The notes under the pieces are model-generated. The model had not been told where the DNA came from, searched no databases, and saw nothing but the letters and a program-made list of their open reading frames with translations. A stretch of DNA of 64,000 bases from Zygnema cylindricum (Eukaryota > Streptophyta > Zygnematophyceae > Zygnematales > Zygnemataceae). The DNA lies in contig JBBHKE010000116.1 of the NCBI GenBank assembly GCA_037447655.1, positions 1 through 64,000 on the forward strand. The letters are read 5' to 3'. The stretch's first letter is position 1, and each line of letters begins with the position of its first letter. Shown one piece after another: positions 46,801 through 56,340 of the stretch. The position numbers and the translations under genes were made by a program.

Positions 46801-47863
46801 GGACACAATTTAGAGTGGGCATCGTCATTGGTTGGGATTGAAGATGACGATGCAGTAGCCACGTTTTTCCAGGTGAAGTTTGTTGTTCTTTTTGCTATTT
46901 GGTTATTTTGATGAATCTTTTTCATTTGTTGTTATTCTTTCATTGTTTCAATGAAGCATTTGGCTTTTTTTTTTTGGTTATTTCGAGGAAGCTTTTTGTT
47001 CTTTTTACCCTTGTATTGTTTCGATGATTTTTTCTTTTTTTTATGCTTTCATTGTTTCATTGAAGCTTTTCATTATTTTTCTTCCTTAAATTGTTTCTTT
47101 GAAGCTTTCGTCGACTTCTTTCTATGACAATTTTACCACGTATGGTTTACATCTGTTTTTCATTCCTGTCTTATATTTGGTTAATAGATGCAGCTATGGA
47201 AAACACTTTGAAACATGTTTGTCTTCTTTTCACATCTGACAACAAATCATTCTCTTACAAGGCAAACCTCAATCTTTACCCGTTTCCATTCCTACGATCC
47301 AAAATCTTGTATCAATTGTCACAGCCTTCCAGTAGGATGCTTATCTTTTCTTACCTCTACCTCTACTTCTACCTTTACCTCTACCTCTTTCTCTACCTCT
47401 ACCTTTACCTCTACCTTTACCTCTACCTTTACCTCTACCTTTACCTCTACCTTTACCTTTACCTCTACCTTTACCTCTACCTTTACGTTTACCTTACCTT
47501 TACCTTTATCCTTTTACCCCTTCTACTTCTTAGCTTAACTTACCCTTACCCCTTACTTTACCTCCACTTCTTAAGCTTATCTTACCTTATTCTTACAAAT
47601 TTGCCAAATGTAATTACCTCCTAATGTTGTCGCGTAACTTATGTCTATATTTTTTTTTTTGACATTTGAAATTTTTGGTTTTGATGATCCTTCAGGATGC
47701 TTCAGATTTGCCATCGTGATTGTTTTTCCCCTTTTCCTTCTCTCTTTTTTTTTTTTTTTTTTTTCAGATTTTACACTACAAATTGTACAATGATCCATGG
47801 CGAAGCGAACAAAGGTCGGCGGAAGGGAGAGGAGGGAGAAACTTTGAGGAATGTTATTTATAA
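27519..47863 (+). CDS. ExAD: ExAD-like GT47 (exostosin) extensin arabinosyltransferase with EGF-like modules
   Basis: Exons: 27519-27920, 29011-29161, 30973-31174, 38224-38455, 38639-38944, 39753-39842, 40053-40172, 40327-40443, 42390-42637, 44396-44473, 44968-45100, 46263-46460, 46687-46872, 47768-47863; all phases join, 852 residues. Signal anchor at about 31-49 (type II Golgi). Cys-rich EGF-like modules include CPGDCGGNGVC...CRC and CNNHGNCNSGYCQCENGW. Exostosin domain: RRPLIYVYDLPG, HRTTNGDEADFFYVPVFGNC, YWNRTGGRDHLW, SWDEGSCYAPQ, RGDHPCFDPNKDIVLPAWK, RPTLFYFSGHLG, YSKGIRQEVAKYF, RFCGVFPGDGFSARMEDSIL, GCIPVIIQDGI, ending LHYKLYNDPWR. Order and spacing follow Arabidopsis At3g57630 (ExAD, about 790 residues), which adds the fourth arabinose to extensin; the donor is taken to be an activated arabinofuranose. 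Intron 9 is GC-AG. The start of exon 2 lies in GA repeat and is the weakest boundary. The substrate is inferred. Confidence 0.9.
28780..29010. repeat. GA-rich sequence at the end of ExAD intron 1
   Basis: GGGAGAGGGGAGAG-type purine run that directly forms the putative acceptor of exon 2. There is no pyrimidine tract before the AG, which makes this 3' splice site unusual. Confidence 0.8.
29530..29650. repeat. short imperfect inverted repeat in ExAD intron 2
   Basis: ACAGATACTGGCGATACTGG...GCAATCATACAG on the left is mirrored by CAGTTTTTTGTACTGATACT...AATGCCAGTTA on the right. It may be a small MITE; the ends are unresolved. Confidence 0.4.
31965..32270 (-). mobile_element. truncated copia element: gag start and leader
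   Basis: On the minus strand, about 31965-32059 encodes a gag N-terminus closely matching that of the larger element (start codons at 32059 and 36337; shared CCACGACCACTGGAGCAGG block). The leader upstream differs from that of the larger element. It abuts the LTR at 32271 in the orientation expected of a 5' LTR and breaks off at about 31965. Confidence 0.65.
32271..33032 (-). repeat. Copia LTR (left)
   Basis: About 95% similar to 36569-37355: starts TGTTCTAAGTCCTAAGTCTT and ends GCACTGAAGAGAATT. It contains the GCAGCTGCGTCGTCCCGTAC block. On the minus strand it is the 3' LTR of the main element and also the 5' LTR of the fragment to its left. No matching 5-bp target duplication was found. 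Confidence 0.85.
33165..36337 (-). pseudogene. copia gag-pol, frameshifted and lacking the RT core
   Basis: Start at 36337. The gag frame shifts near 36075 into the frame that runs to 34323. That frame holds a CX2CX4HX4C zinc knuckle (CFNCNEKGHGYKFC, about 35530), the protease motif IMDTGASAHMCS (about 35270), GAG-pre-integrase (LWHKRLGHVNYDSL) and the integrase core (HSDVFGP, SDNGGEYTS, SLEQNGVSERLNRT). A stop at 34323 breaks the frame. A further frame (34175-33519) covers the integrase C-terminus. Only the first part of RT can be traced, in another frame near 33590-33660 (ending GNKWVF). The palm with its YVDD motif is absent. RNase H (STTGFL, STMESEYVAAS, YCDNQAAIAIASNP) follows at 33497-33165. 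Confidence 0.88.
36569..37355 (-). repeat. Copia LTR (right, 5' LTR on the minus strand)
   Basis: Partner of the LTR at 32271-33032. The right edge follows where similarity stops (GAGAATT, then CAATC against AGCAA). Neither edge has the usual CA terminus, so the exact ends are uncertain by a few bases. No clear tRNA-Met primer site was recognised next to it. Confidence 0.8.
41112..41650. mobile_element. TA-flanked element with perfect 25-bp inverted repeats, in ExAD intron 8
   Basis: Left end CACCGCGCATCGTTATTAGT (continuing GTCAA) is matched exactly in reverse complement at the right end. TA lies on both sides. An internal palindrome around 41270-41305 (GTGTACGGTC...GACCGTACAC) suggests a nested element. 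No ORF. Confidence 0.82.
41714..41892. mobile_element. MITE, same family, 179 bp
   Basis: Starts CATCTCCCATCGCTATTA and ends TAATAATGATGGGCGGTG before TA. The body has the GGGCGACGTCGCGGATTGTA block characteristic of the subgroup at 15601 and 43789. Confidence 0.65.
43789..43986. mobile_element. MITE, same family, 198 bp
   Basis: Starts CACCGCCGATCGCTAAAAG after TA and ends CTCTAATAGTTGTGGGCGGTG before TA. It carries GGAGTGGACTAAACCCCCCA, the reverse-oriented body block. It lies in ExAD intron 9. Confidence 0.72.
45251..45657. mobile_element. TA-flanked MITE, 407 bp, different family
   Basis: Left end GAGTGATCACACTATGAGC and right end GTAGTGTGAACACTC form an imperfect inverted repeat that extends about 45 bp (ACTCACGTTTTGTGAATAAA against its inverse near 45610). 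TA lies on each side. In ExAD intron 11. Confidence 0.75.
45914..46046 (+). repeat. two decayed copies of an ExAD exon start (decoy acceptors)
   Basis: TGTTCCAG followed by CTCTTCTCCACTCGCTTC (exon-like from 45920), then TGTTCCAG followed by CTATCCTCTTCTCACTTT (from 46022), precede the true TGTTCCAG and CTGTCGTCCTCTCGGTTC at 46263. In frame they read LFSTRFSG, LSSSHFCS and LSSSRFCG, and the upstream AGAGGAATG...TTCT blocks also match. They look like a tandem duplication of the acceptor and exon start; only the third continues into the catalytic motif. Confidence 0.7.
46105..46215. repeat. (GAGAGG)n microsatellite before an ExAD catalytic exon
   Basis: Nearly pure GGGAGA hexamer array of about 110 bp in ExAD intron 11. 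Confidence 0.9.
47345..47500. repeat. TACCTC/TACCTT hexamer array in the last ExAD intron
   Basis: About 25 units of TACCTC or TACCTT (the (TACCTCTACCTT)n dimer is common). The long Leu/Tyr or Ser/Thr frames here are repeat artefacts. Confidence 0.92.
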
Positions 47864-48141
47864 AAAATGAATCGTTAATGAAAGTTATTTTTAGAAAGAA
47901 TGGTTTTTGCATTATTTTTGGCGGGGGTTTTGCAAGTTCAAGTTTTGTATGAGTTTCTGTGAGTCTCTTTCTAGCCTTTATAGGGTTTTTAGGGTTTTTT
48001 TTTTTATTTTTAGGGTTTCTTTTAGGATTTTTTTTAGGTTTTTAAGTTTATGGTATTTTAAGGTTATATCGGGTTAACGTCAGCAATAGTATTGTATTTT
48101 TTTTTTTTTTTTTCCCCTTTTTTTGCAAAATGTCCTGTTTG

Positions 48142-48147
48142 AATAAA
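48142..48147 (+). terminator. ExAD: possible ExAD polyadenylation signal
   Basis: AATAAA about 280 bp after the stop codon, preceded by T-rich sequence and TTTTAGGGTTT motifs (about 47980-48030). The position is plausible, but this motif is weakly predictive in green algae and plants. Confidence 0.3.
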
Positions 48148-48149
48148 GC

Positions 48150-49036
48150 CACATGTTTAGAGAATAAACATTTTCCATTCATGAATGACCGTTTTTAATG
48201 TTGTAAATCGAATTGGAAAACCCCGTTTTGGTTTGTAACCGATAAAAGACGAAGCTGGGGAATACGTTTGCGGTAGCAAGCCGACGTGAGAATTGGGGAA
48301 AGGTTGTTAGGTCCTTTTAACTTCAAAAGTTCGTCGAGCACAATCACGTAAAAAGTTGCCGAAGAAGAGTCCAAGGTCCTAAATATCTCGAAATGAAATG
48401 ATATGAAGCGGCAACTAGATCTCTATGCACGTAATCACGTTATTTGGAGGTTGTCGCATTTAGAGCCGTAAAACAAGTATACATTGCTACAGGTGAGTAA
48501 ACATTGGATACCGTAAGGATCATGAGAACCAAGTCACCCTTATGTTCTTTTTTCTCCGTTTAGAAACAAAAGCGTGAATGCCCTTTGAGAATGTAAAGAA
48601 ATTGTATGAGACTTTCCAAGTTTGGTTGTGTCTCACTTTGCTACCCAGTTGCATCTCGAGTCTTGTCTTGTGTTGTTATGTGCTATCTATTTTCAAGGAT
48701 GCAAATGGAGCCTTTGCCCATCTACAGGTTAATCACAAATGCAACAGAGCTTTGCTTAAAAGCAAAGGGTGTTGCAAGTCAAGATGTAATAAAGTGCAGA
48801 AAGGAACAAGGGGATGACAAGCGGAGAGAGTCAAAAATAAGTAGCAACAATTCAAACCCTTGCCCTTGGCCATGAACAAGATGGAAGTCAACCCCGTGCT
48901 CACACCGTAGGGAGCGCCTCAAGTAGGTTATTGAATTTGGCGGCGGTTACCTTATCAGCCATATGTGCACCCGTGGGTGACTTCCGATGATGAGGGAAGA
49001 GAACGGAGGAACTTCAACTTACGCCTTTTAGGGTTC
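48150..49036. other. intergenic, no gene recognised
   Basis: Short ORFs near 48578-48875 show no family motif. Nothing else supported. Confidence 0.5.
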
Positions 49037-49588
49037 TACCTCCGGATCTGATTTTTGTCTTCTTCCCCACTACGCGACGGCACCTGTTCCCCGTCGCCAT
49101 GTACCTCCGGATCTGATTTTTGTCTCCTTCTTCCCCACTACGCGACGGCACCTGTTCCCCGTCGCCATGTACCTCCAGATATGATTTTTGTCTTCTTCTT
49201 CCCCACTACGCGACGGCACCTGCTCCCCGTCGTCATGTACCTCCGGATCTGATTTTTGTCTTCTTCTTCCCCACTACGCGACGGCACCTGCTCCCCGTCG
49301 CCATGTACCTCCGGATCTGATTTTTGTCTTCTTCCCCACTATGCGACGGCACCTGTTCCCCGTCGCCATGTACCTCCGGATCTGATTTTTGTCTTCTTCT
49401 TCCCCCCTACGCGACGGCACCTGCTCCCTGTCGCCATGTACCTCCGGATCTGATTTTTGTCTTCTTCTTCCCCACTACGCGACGGCACCTGTTCCCCGTC
49501 GCCATGTACCTCCGGATCTGATTTTTGTCTTCTTCTTCCCCACTACGCGACGGCACCTGTTCCCCGTCGCCATGTACCTCCGGATCTA
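49037..49588. repeat. 65/68-bp VNTR, eight units
   Basis: Eight full units and a partial one, starting TACCTCCGGATCTGATTTTT and containing CCCCACTACGCGACGGCACC. Units are 68 bp, or 65 bp where one TTC triplet is lost. CpG-rich compared with its surroundings. It ends exactly where the 5' region of the R2-like element begins, so it may be that element's 5' UTR or promoter array. Confidence 0.92.
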
Positions 49589-49739
49589 GCCTGCGGCCGC
49601 TGCCAACCGCACGCCCACAGGCGAAATCATAGGTGCGGCCCACATCCGTAATCCTTAAACTCCTTCCCCCCTTCTATTCAACGCCAAACACCCCATTTCC
49701 TCTCACTAAAATTACACACACCTCAAACCCTAACGCCAA

Positions 49740-49740
49740 G

Positions 49741-49780
<40 letters not shown>

Positions 49781-49820
49781 CACACACTAAATGACTGAAA
49801 AAAAAAAAAAAAAAAAAAAA
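49740..49820. repeat. (CA)n microsatellite and poly-A
   Basis: CACACA run at about 49741-49790 followed by a 22-A run, in the leader of the R2-like element. Confidence 0.95.
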
Positions 49821-49932
49821 GGGACCACTACCATTTCCACCATCTATTTCCCATGGTTTCCTTTCCTCCTTCCCATTTCCCCCTTCCTCTCCCTCTATCA
49901 CGTCCCATGCTTCTCCCTCTCATTCAATAACC

Positions 49933-52640
49933 ATGTCCGGCCGTGCACCCTCACCTCTTCTCCCTCGTTCACCTCCTCCACCTAAACCTCGCACACAAGC
50001 CACAACACGGATAGAATGTAGCGGGTGTCATAACCATTTCGCGAACGGTGCCGGTATTGCCCGACATACAAAGAGTTGTCAACAATTTTTGGCCCAGAGC
50101 GGCCCTTCCTCGAGTACCCTTTCTTCCACCATACTCCCGTCCGGACCTACGAGCGAAGATTGGGCATTTGTACGCGATTTAGACGTGCTCGGAGCTTATG
50201 ATTTGGGGCCCCCCCGTCCGCGATTATACACGCGGATTCCCATGGCTGTGCGGATTATCGTACAGGACGCCCTCCACCTTCCTTTGTCCCGTATTTATTC
50301 GGATCCCACGGATGTTGGACCTTGGCACCTCCTTTTCATGTTTTCACTTTGGGTTCTAGTCTTACCTGGCCGTGGGGGTGGTAGCGGGGCCCGAGAAACT
50401 ATGGCCCGATGTCCACGTTTCCTTCGAGGTGATTGGCGGGCCCTTCATGCCGAGCACGAGGATCGAGTTGCGAGTGCTTCTTTCACTCCACGTCGTACAT
50501 CTCGGACTTCAGATGTGCCATCTTCCTATCGTCGTGCGGTTCATTTGGGTCGAGTGGGTGAGCTCTCTCGAGCGGTTCGGGCCCTCCAGCCATTTAATCC
50601 TGCTCCTCGGTCTGCCCCGACTGTTGAGATTCTCCGGGCTCTTCATCCACCAGCTCCTACCCCTCAGTCCCCCTTTATTCACACCTTCGAGCCGCTAAAG
50701 TGTTTGAACTTGGATCGAGACTCCTTTATTAAAGCCCTTACGACTTCTCCACATCTATCAGCGTGGGGTCCTTCGGGCACTGTTTATGAGCTATTTCGCG
50801 ACGTTTTGCCTTCGGAATCTGGTGCCCGAGTTTTTTATATGTTTTTTCGAGTTTGTTCCCTTATTGCGGTTGGCACTGTCCCTTCCCGTATTTGTGACCT
50901 CCTGACGGCCTCCCGCCTTGTAGCTGTCACCAAACCCAATGGGGGAATTCGCCCTATTGACGTGGGCGAGGTATTGTACAGGTTGGTGGCTCGCGCCATC
51001 AGCATCCAACTCCAGCCCGCTTTCCATGATTATTTCTCTCCTCATCAGTTCGGAGTGGCAACCCGGAGGGGTTGTGAGGCCGTGGTCCATGGGATCCGGG
51101 CATTGTTTGATGCCCATTCGGATTGGTTAGTTCTTCAGGTGGATGTTTCTAATGCCTTTAATACAGTGGATCGGAATGCAATTTTTTCGCAGCTTATGGC
51201 TGCACCTTCCCCGATTGTCCAGATATTTCCTTTTGTGAGAGCTTTTTATTCACTGAGCACTAGCCTCTCTTTTTCCAGTGATGATGATTTGGTCCCACTT
51301 TCCTCCGCGACTGGCACTCGTCAGGGTGATCCTCTTGGGGGCCCTTTGTTTGCCATAGCCCATAACCGCGCCCTCCAAGCTTCCGCAGTTGCTTATCCTT
51401 CTTGCCTCTTCCCTTCAGTTGCAGATGACACACACAATATTGGTCCTTCGGATCAAGTTATACCGGCCTATGATTTTTTCAAGGCTCGCTTGGTCGAACT
51501 CAATCTTTCGGTCCAGCCCTCTAAGTGTGTTGTTTGGTCCCCACGTCCTTTTTCTCCTCCCTTCACTCCTCCTCTTGGTTTTCAGACTCCTCCTTCTCAA
51601 GGCATTCGGGTGTTGGGTTGCCCACTTGGTTCCGATCCATACGTCACAACATTCCTTGATTCCGCTCTTCAAACAGATTTATCCCACGTGGACGACCTTC
51701 CTCACCTTTCTGATCCCCAAGTGGTTTTTGCTCTTCTCACACGGTGTTTCCCTCACCGGCCCTCCTACCTTACTCGGATTTCCCCTCCCACCCCATCCTT
51801 TGTGTCCTCAATTTCTGCATTCGATGACCGGCTTATGGATGTCCTCCATACTTTGTTGGGCCGTGGAGCTTTTGATTGCGAGTTTGGGCCTGCGGCACGC
51901 ATCCAAGCCTCTCTTCTTGTCTCGGCTGGCGGTTTGGGTTTACTCTCAACGGCACGTGTTGCTCCAACCGCCTATTTGGGGAGTTGGTGCCTTGTTGCTT
52001 CCACTATTGTCTCTCATTTTTTGGCCGGGGACACTCTTATTCTTGCGGCCGTGGTTCCTCGTGTTTCGGATGGTGAGCTCGCCTTCTAGCGTTCCCTTTT
52101 GGATGCATCACGTTCTCTTACTCCGGCTGCTATCGAGGACATGCCGATTTTTTCCACTCTCGTTACTACATCAGTTGCACGTGTTCAGGAATCCATTTCT
52201 GATCAGGTTGTCGCCGCTATTAAATCCAAGCTTCTTCAGGCGCTTCCTTCCAATTCTTCGCGTGCACGCTTCTTGTCTTGTGGCGGACATGGCTCTGGAG
52301 CTTGGCTATTGGCCGTCCCTATCTTATCCACTCTTCGTTTCACCCCTGCTCAGTTCACCACGACCCTTAGGTTCCGGTTTGGCCTTCCTCACCCACCTTT
52401 GCTTGGCTCACTTGTTTGCTCCTACAGCCACGTTCTCGAGCCTGACGGGGTCCATTTGCTTTGTTGCTCCCACGGGGGCGAGTTGATTCATGCGCACGAC
52501 ACGATTCGAGACACCATCGCTACTATCGCTTCTGATGGGGGATTTTCTGTTCGTCGCGAGGTCTCTCACATTATTCCTTCGCGCCGATCGACCTTGTATT
52601 ACTTGAAGGTGCGCGTCGTACATTTGGTGACATTGTTTTG
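49933..52640 (+). pseudogene. R2-like reverse transcriptase/endonuclease ORF with premature stop
   Basis: ATG at 49933. A C2H2-type finger (CSGCHNHFANGAGIARHTKS) at residues 29-49. RT motifs: VAVTKPNGGIRPIDVGEVLY, VLQVDVSNAFNTVDR, GTRQGDPLGGPLFA and the catalytic VADD (about residue 498). The frame ends at TAG 52087-52089 after ELAF, where copy 2 has CAG and reads on, so this is a nonsense change. The rest is still recognisable to about 52640 in later frames. The endonuclease knuckle has lost two positions (CSYSHV against CSCGHV in copy 2) and a frameshift follows PSRR. The product would be RT without endonuclease. Confidence 0.85.
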
Positions 52641-53273
52641 ACGAACCCTACCTAAACTACAATCGTCAACCAAGCGGCTGGTTGCCCGTGACGCAACTAA
52701 AAGGAAAGACCGTGATTATGCCCTTCGCGACGCTATGGATGGCTTCATTCCGATGGCGGTCAAGATATTTGGTTATTTGGGTGTGGCTTTGGACGAGTTT
52801 TTCCGTACTTGTGGTCGGCGCTTGTTCGAGAGGCGAGGACCTAGGAGCCCTCTTGTTTCAGTCCTTACTTCTTTTTATCGTCAACGTTTTTCCGTGGCCC
52901 TACAACGAGTGTTGGCTTCTATATTACATCGATCGTCTATTGTTGTTATGGATCGACGGCGTGTTCCAGAACTTCCTCCTCGTGCTCCTCCGGGATTCGA
53001 GGACTTACATGGTTGCTTTCGGTAAATTCTTACTTCTGTTGGGGGTTTTTTGCTACGTGTTAGTTTGTTCCTTTGATGTTTTGTTTGTTAGGTTTTGCTT
53101 TTTTGGGTGTTTTCGACTTCCTTGCCATCCTTTCGTATTTTTGTAGTTTTTGCCTTGATTTTCTCTTTTGTTTACTCCCTTGTTATGTGGTTTTTCAGTT
53201 TTAGCAATGCTACTTCTTTTTGTTCCTATGGACTCAGATGGTTTACCATCGCGTTTTTTAATAAAGTCGGCCC
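52641..53273 (+). other. R2-like element: C-terminal remnant and 3' UTR
   Basis: Holds the frame remnant for FIPMAV-IFGYLGVALDEFF, then a T-rich 3' UTR. It is collinear with 58170-58760 and ends at the shared AATAAAGTCGGCCC. Confidence 0.75.
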
Positions 53274-53765
53274 TATATTATACAATGCTAGATATGCAAT
53301 TGGTGAAGCACTATGTGATGTTGAAGATCTTCTTCTGTAACAATTTTCGACTGTTGATGGGCTTTTCATCCTCAGCATCCGGTATTGAGACGTCTTGTAA
53401 ATGCGATAAAAACAATTAAGGATGGCTGACCAAACATAAAATGAATACGACTACTATTTTTTCTTTCAATGCAGAGCCTCAGATGGGCTCGTTTGCATTT
53501 GACAGTGTCCTTTGTAAATCTAAATCCTACCAACACAGAATACATATAACAGAAATAGCTAACCTCTCATAGTTCCCGAAGACCTGAGCATTCCATCAAA
53601 ACCTTATTTTTTCCCAAGAATTAATTACCGTGGCATGTCCTTTCTATCCACTCATCCTCACCATCTCACATAACATAATACATGGATAATACGTTGAAAC
53701 TAGGGATTCATCTCAAAGGCAAATATCTCATAACCAATTAGAATATCGCGTTTAGAGTTTTCTAG

Positions 53766-53775
53766 NNNNNNNNNN
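53766..53775. other. assembly gap (10 N)
   Basis: Ten Ns in AT-rich non-coding sequence. Confidence 1.
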
Positions 53776-53917
53776 AGACTATTAGCTATATAGCTTAGGT
53801 GCATGGATCTTCGATTTATAAGCTTATAAATACGCTAAAAAAAAAATCGCATAAATATTCGAATATTTAGCTTCTAGGTACGTGGATTCGATATATCGAT
53901 TATCAGATCCTTAAAAT

Positions 53918-53990
53918 TCGATATATATATATATATATATGTTTATTTATTTATATATATTTATATATATGTATATATATCGAATATCGG
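53918..53990. repeat. TA-rich microsatellite
   Basis: (TA)n followed by TTTATATATA units and another TATATA run. Confidence 0.9.
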
Positions 53991-54006
53991 CAGTAGGTCT
54001 TTGATA

Positions 54007-54221
54007 CCCAACACTATTATTTGTGTTAATATTTTTTTAGCCTCTTAAAACATATTTTCTCCGTACATATTTGTCTGATTTTCAATTTAAGACTTTTGAT
54101 CGGAAGCTGTGGATCTTACCTTTCAATCACAACCGTCACGTCCTTAATCCAAAAAGTATGTACGAAGAAAAGATGTTTTAAGTGGCAAAAAAAACATTAA
54201 CACTAATAACGATACACAGTG
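54007..54221. mobile_element. TA-flanked foldback MITE
   Basis: Right end CACTAATAACGATACACAGTG before TA. The inner blocks AAAACATATTTTCTCCGTAC and AAGAAAAGATGTTTTAAGTG are mirror images. Same family as 24301 and the outer part of 1237. The left end (CCCAACACTATTATTTGTG) is diverged. Confidence 0.65.
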
Positions 54222-54235
54222 TACTGTACAAGACT

Positions 54236-55000
54236 GTAGAGTACTGTAGTGTCCATACTATAAAACGTTATTGTACTTTGTACTCTTTGTATTGTAGAAG
54301 GCACAAGGGAGATGCACCACAAATTTTGTACTTATTCGGGTATGGGTAGATAAGGGTAGTCACGAGAAATCGAGTTTCGGTTAACTTTCTTTTTCGTAAA
54401 CGCGTATCGGGTACTGGGTAACAATTTAGGAACGTGCGGCAACCAGACCGGATTTCGGGTGTTCAGATTTTGAAAAAAAATGAAATGTCGGCTTCGTGAT
54501 TTTACGACCTCTGGTCAGAGGTCACAATCGGGTACCTAAAACCGTACCCGACCGCCCGCGTCGAATCTGGAACGGATTTGGGTGCCAAATTTTAGTGGTC
54601 GGCCAAATTCAGGCAGGAGATACAAAAAAAAAAAAAAAATAAATAAATAAAAAAAAATAACCGGCTAAGGTTGAGTAACCTCATAACGAAAAAAAATTGA
54701 AGGTTTCTTAGGTACACTCCACTACAGTACTGTAGTGTCCATACTATCCAACAGTATTGTACTTTGTACTCTTGGTATCGTGGAAGGTATGAGGGAGTTG
54801 TACCACTAAGTTTGTACTTATCCAGGTACAAACGAGTATGGGTAGTCGCGAGAAATCGAGTTTCGTTTAACTTTTTTTTTCGTAAACGCATATCGGGTAC
54901 CCTGTAGCTATAAGGAGCGTGACATAACCCGACCAGATTTCGGGTGTTCAGATTTTGAAAAAAAAAATGTCGGATTTGGGTATCTGAAATTTTTACTTCT
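54236..55000. repeat. diverged direct repeat, two units of about 270 bp
   Basis: 54236-54500 and 54722-54980 share GTACTGTAGTGTCCATACTAT, TTGTACTTTGTACTCT, GTCGCGAGAAATCGAGTTTC-like and GATTTCGGGTGTTCAGATTT blocks in the same order. Related fragments occur in reverse at about 2.2-2.4 and 4.1-4.2 kb. Confidence 0.7.
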
Positions 55001-55843
55001 GCGGGTTAAGAATTGCCTATGCGACAACAGGATTCGGAAGTGTGACCCCAGTATGTAATGATATAAATTTATTGTTGTGTATCGATAAGGTTTTGCCGAT
55101 AACCGATATGTCCCTTTTTTTGGCTTACCGATAATCAATATATTGGCACAATATATTGGTATTGGTGTTATAGCGATAAAAAACAAACTTGGGTCTTCTA
55201 ATTATAGTAAGGAGAAGGGGAAACGTAATACACAATTGCACCCATTTTCCGTTGGAACTTTGACTAAAGTTCTTTTGAGTAATTTCAATAGGTGACAAAA
55301 ATAAAATAGCGGCTAAGAGTTGTGGGTCTAGAGGCTCTTATAGAAAAAGTTTATAGGTCTCCCTTGTTTCTAGGTTCTTGGGTTGTAGCTTTCGAACAAT
55401 TTTCATTTTGCAGTTTTTTGTTTTCCCTTTTTTCTTTTTTTCATTTTTTTAAAATGTCATACCAATATCGCTATGCCTTTCTTTCTATTTTTATTTTCTT
55501 CTCTCTCGGTTTATTTTTCTATGCCAGAAGGGGCGACAAACTTGAAGTTTCAAAAGTGCATACCATATATTTATCAACAAATAAAACAGAATTGCAAATT
55601 TTCATTTTTTTTGCAAAACAGTCCACTATTTGTTGAATAAAATAATAAAAGCAGTACCATTTTCTCCTTTTTAAACCTTTGAACACTACATGCATTTATT
55701 TTTTATGTTTTATTGGTGACAAGAATAAAATCACTTCGTAAATGAGTGATTGGAAATAACGTTTTTGCTCATTTTGGTCCTTGAACATCCACTCGATCCT
55801 CATTCCAAAGAATCCTCTTTTCGCTCCCTTTACTTTGGGTCGA
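55001..55843. other. non-coding
   Basis: AT-rich, no recognised gene. The 55322-55636 frame is T-rich and featureless. Confidence 0.5.
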
Positions 55844-55978
55844 GTTGGTGAGCTCTCTCGAGCAGAACGCGCCCTCCAGCCATTTAATCCTGCTCCTCGG
55901 TTTGCTGCAACTGTTGCGATTCTCCGGGCTCTTCATCAACCAGCTCCTACCCCTCAGTCCCCCTCTATCCACACCTTT

Positions 55979-56340
55979 GAGCCGCAAGAGTTTTTTTATC
56001 TAGGATCAAGACTCATTTATTAAAGCCCTTACGACTTCTCCACATCTTTCAGCGGGGGGTCATTCAGGCACTATTTATGAGCTATTTCGCGACGTTTTGC
56101 CTTCGAAATCTGGTGCTCGGGGTTTTGATATGTTTTTTCGAGTTTGTTCCCTCAAATTCGAGCCGCAGGAGTTTTTTTATCTTGGATCGAGACTCCTTTG
56201 TTAAAATCCTTACGACTTCTCCACATCTTTCAGCGGGGGGTTATTCGGGCACTGTTTATGAGCTATTTCGCCGATGTTTTGCCTCCGAAATCTGATGCTC
56301 GAGGTTTTGATATGTTTTTTCGAGTTCGTTCCCTTATTGC
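55979..56340 (+). repeat. 181-bp tandem duplication inside copy 2
   Basis: GAGCCGCA(A/G)GAGTTTTTTTATC starts at 55979 and again at 56160. Both units run through CAGCGGGGGG and GACGTTTTGCC-like sequence to TTTTTTCGAGTT. Copy 1 has a single unit. The units have diverged since. Confidence 0.85.

Larger units (their letters stand above)
49590..53273 (+). mobile_element. R2-like non-LTR retrotransposon, copy 1
   Basis: 5' region, (CA)n, poly-A, a long single ORF from 49933, and a 3' end AATAAAGTCGGCCC shared with copy 2 (58760). Architecture: N-terminal zinc finger, reverse transcriptase, CCHC-like knuckle, restriction-like endonuclease. That is the R2-type layout, not the apurinic-endonuclease (L1) type. 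The left boundary is uncertain because copy 2 is 5'-truncated. Confidence 0.8.
53274..54006. other. non-coding, with a gap
   Basis: No gene seen. It contains the 10-N gap at 53766-53775 and the TA-rich tract at 53918-53990. Confidence 0.5.

Noticed and set aside
47124-47624. Leu/Tyr-rich ORF resembling a multi-pass membrane protein
   Set aside because: Translation of the TACCTC/TACCTT array within the last ExAD intron.
49037-49588. CRISPR-like regularity of the 68-bp array
   Set aside because: Units are contiguous with no variable spacers, in a eukaryotic intron-rich context; an ordinary VNTR.
49055-49651. Series of nested 65-residue ORFs starting MSSSSPLRDGT
   Set aside because: Produced by the VNTR, because 68 is not a multiple of three and each unit reopens another frame.
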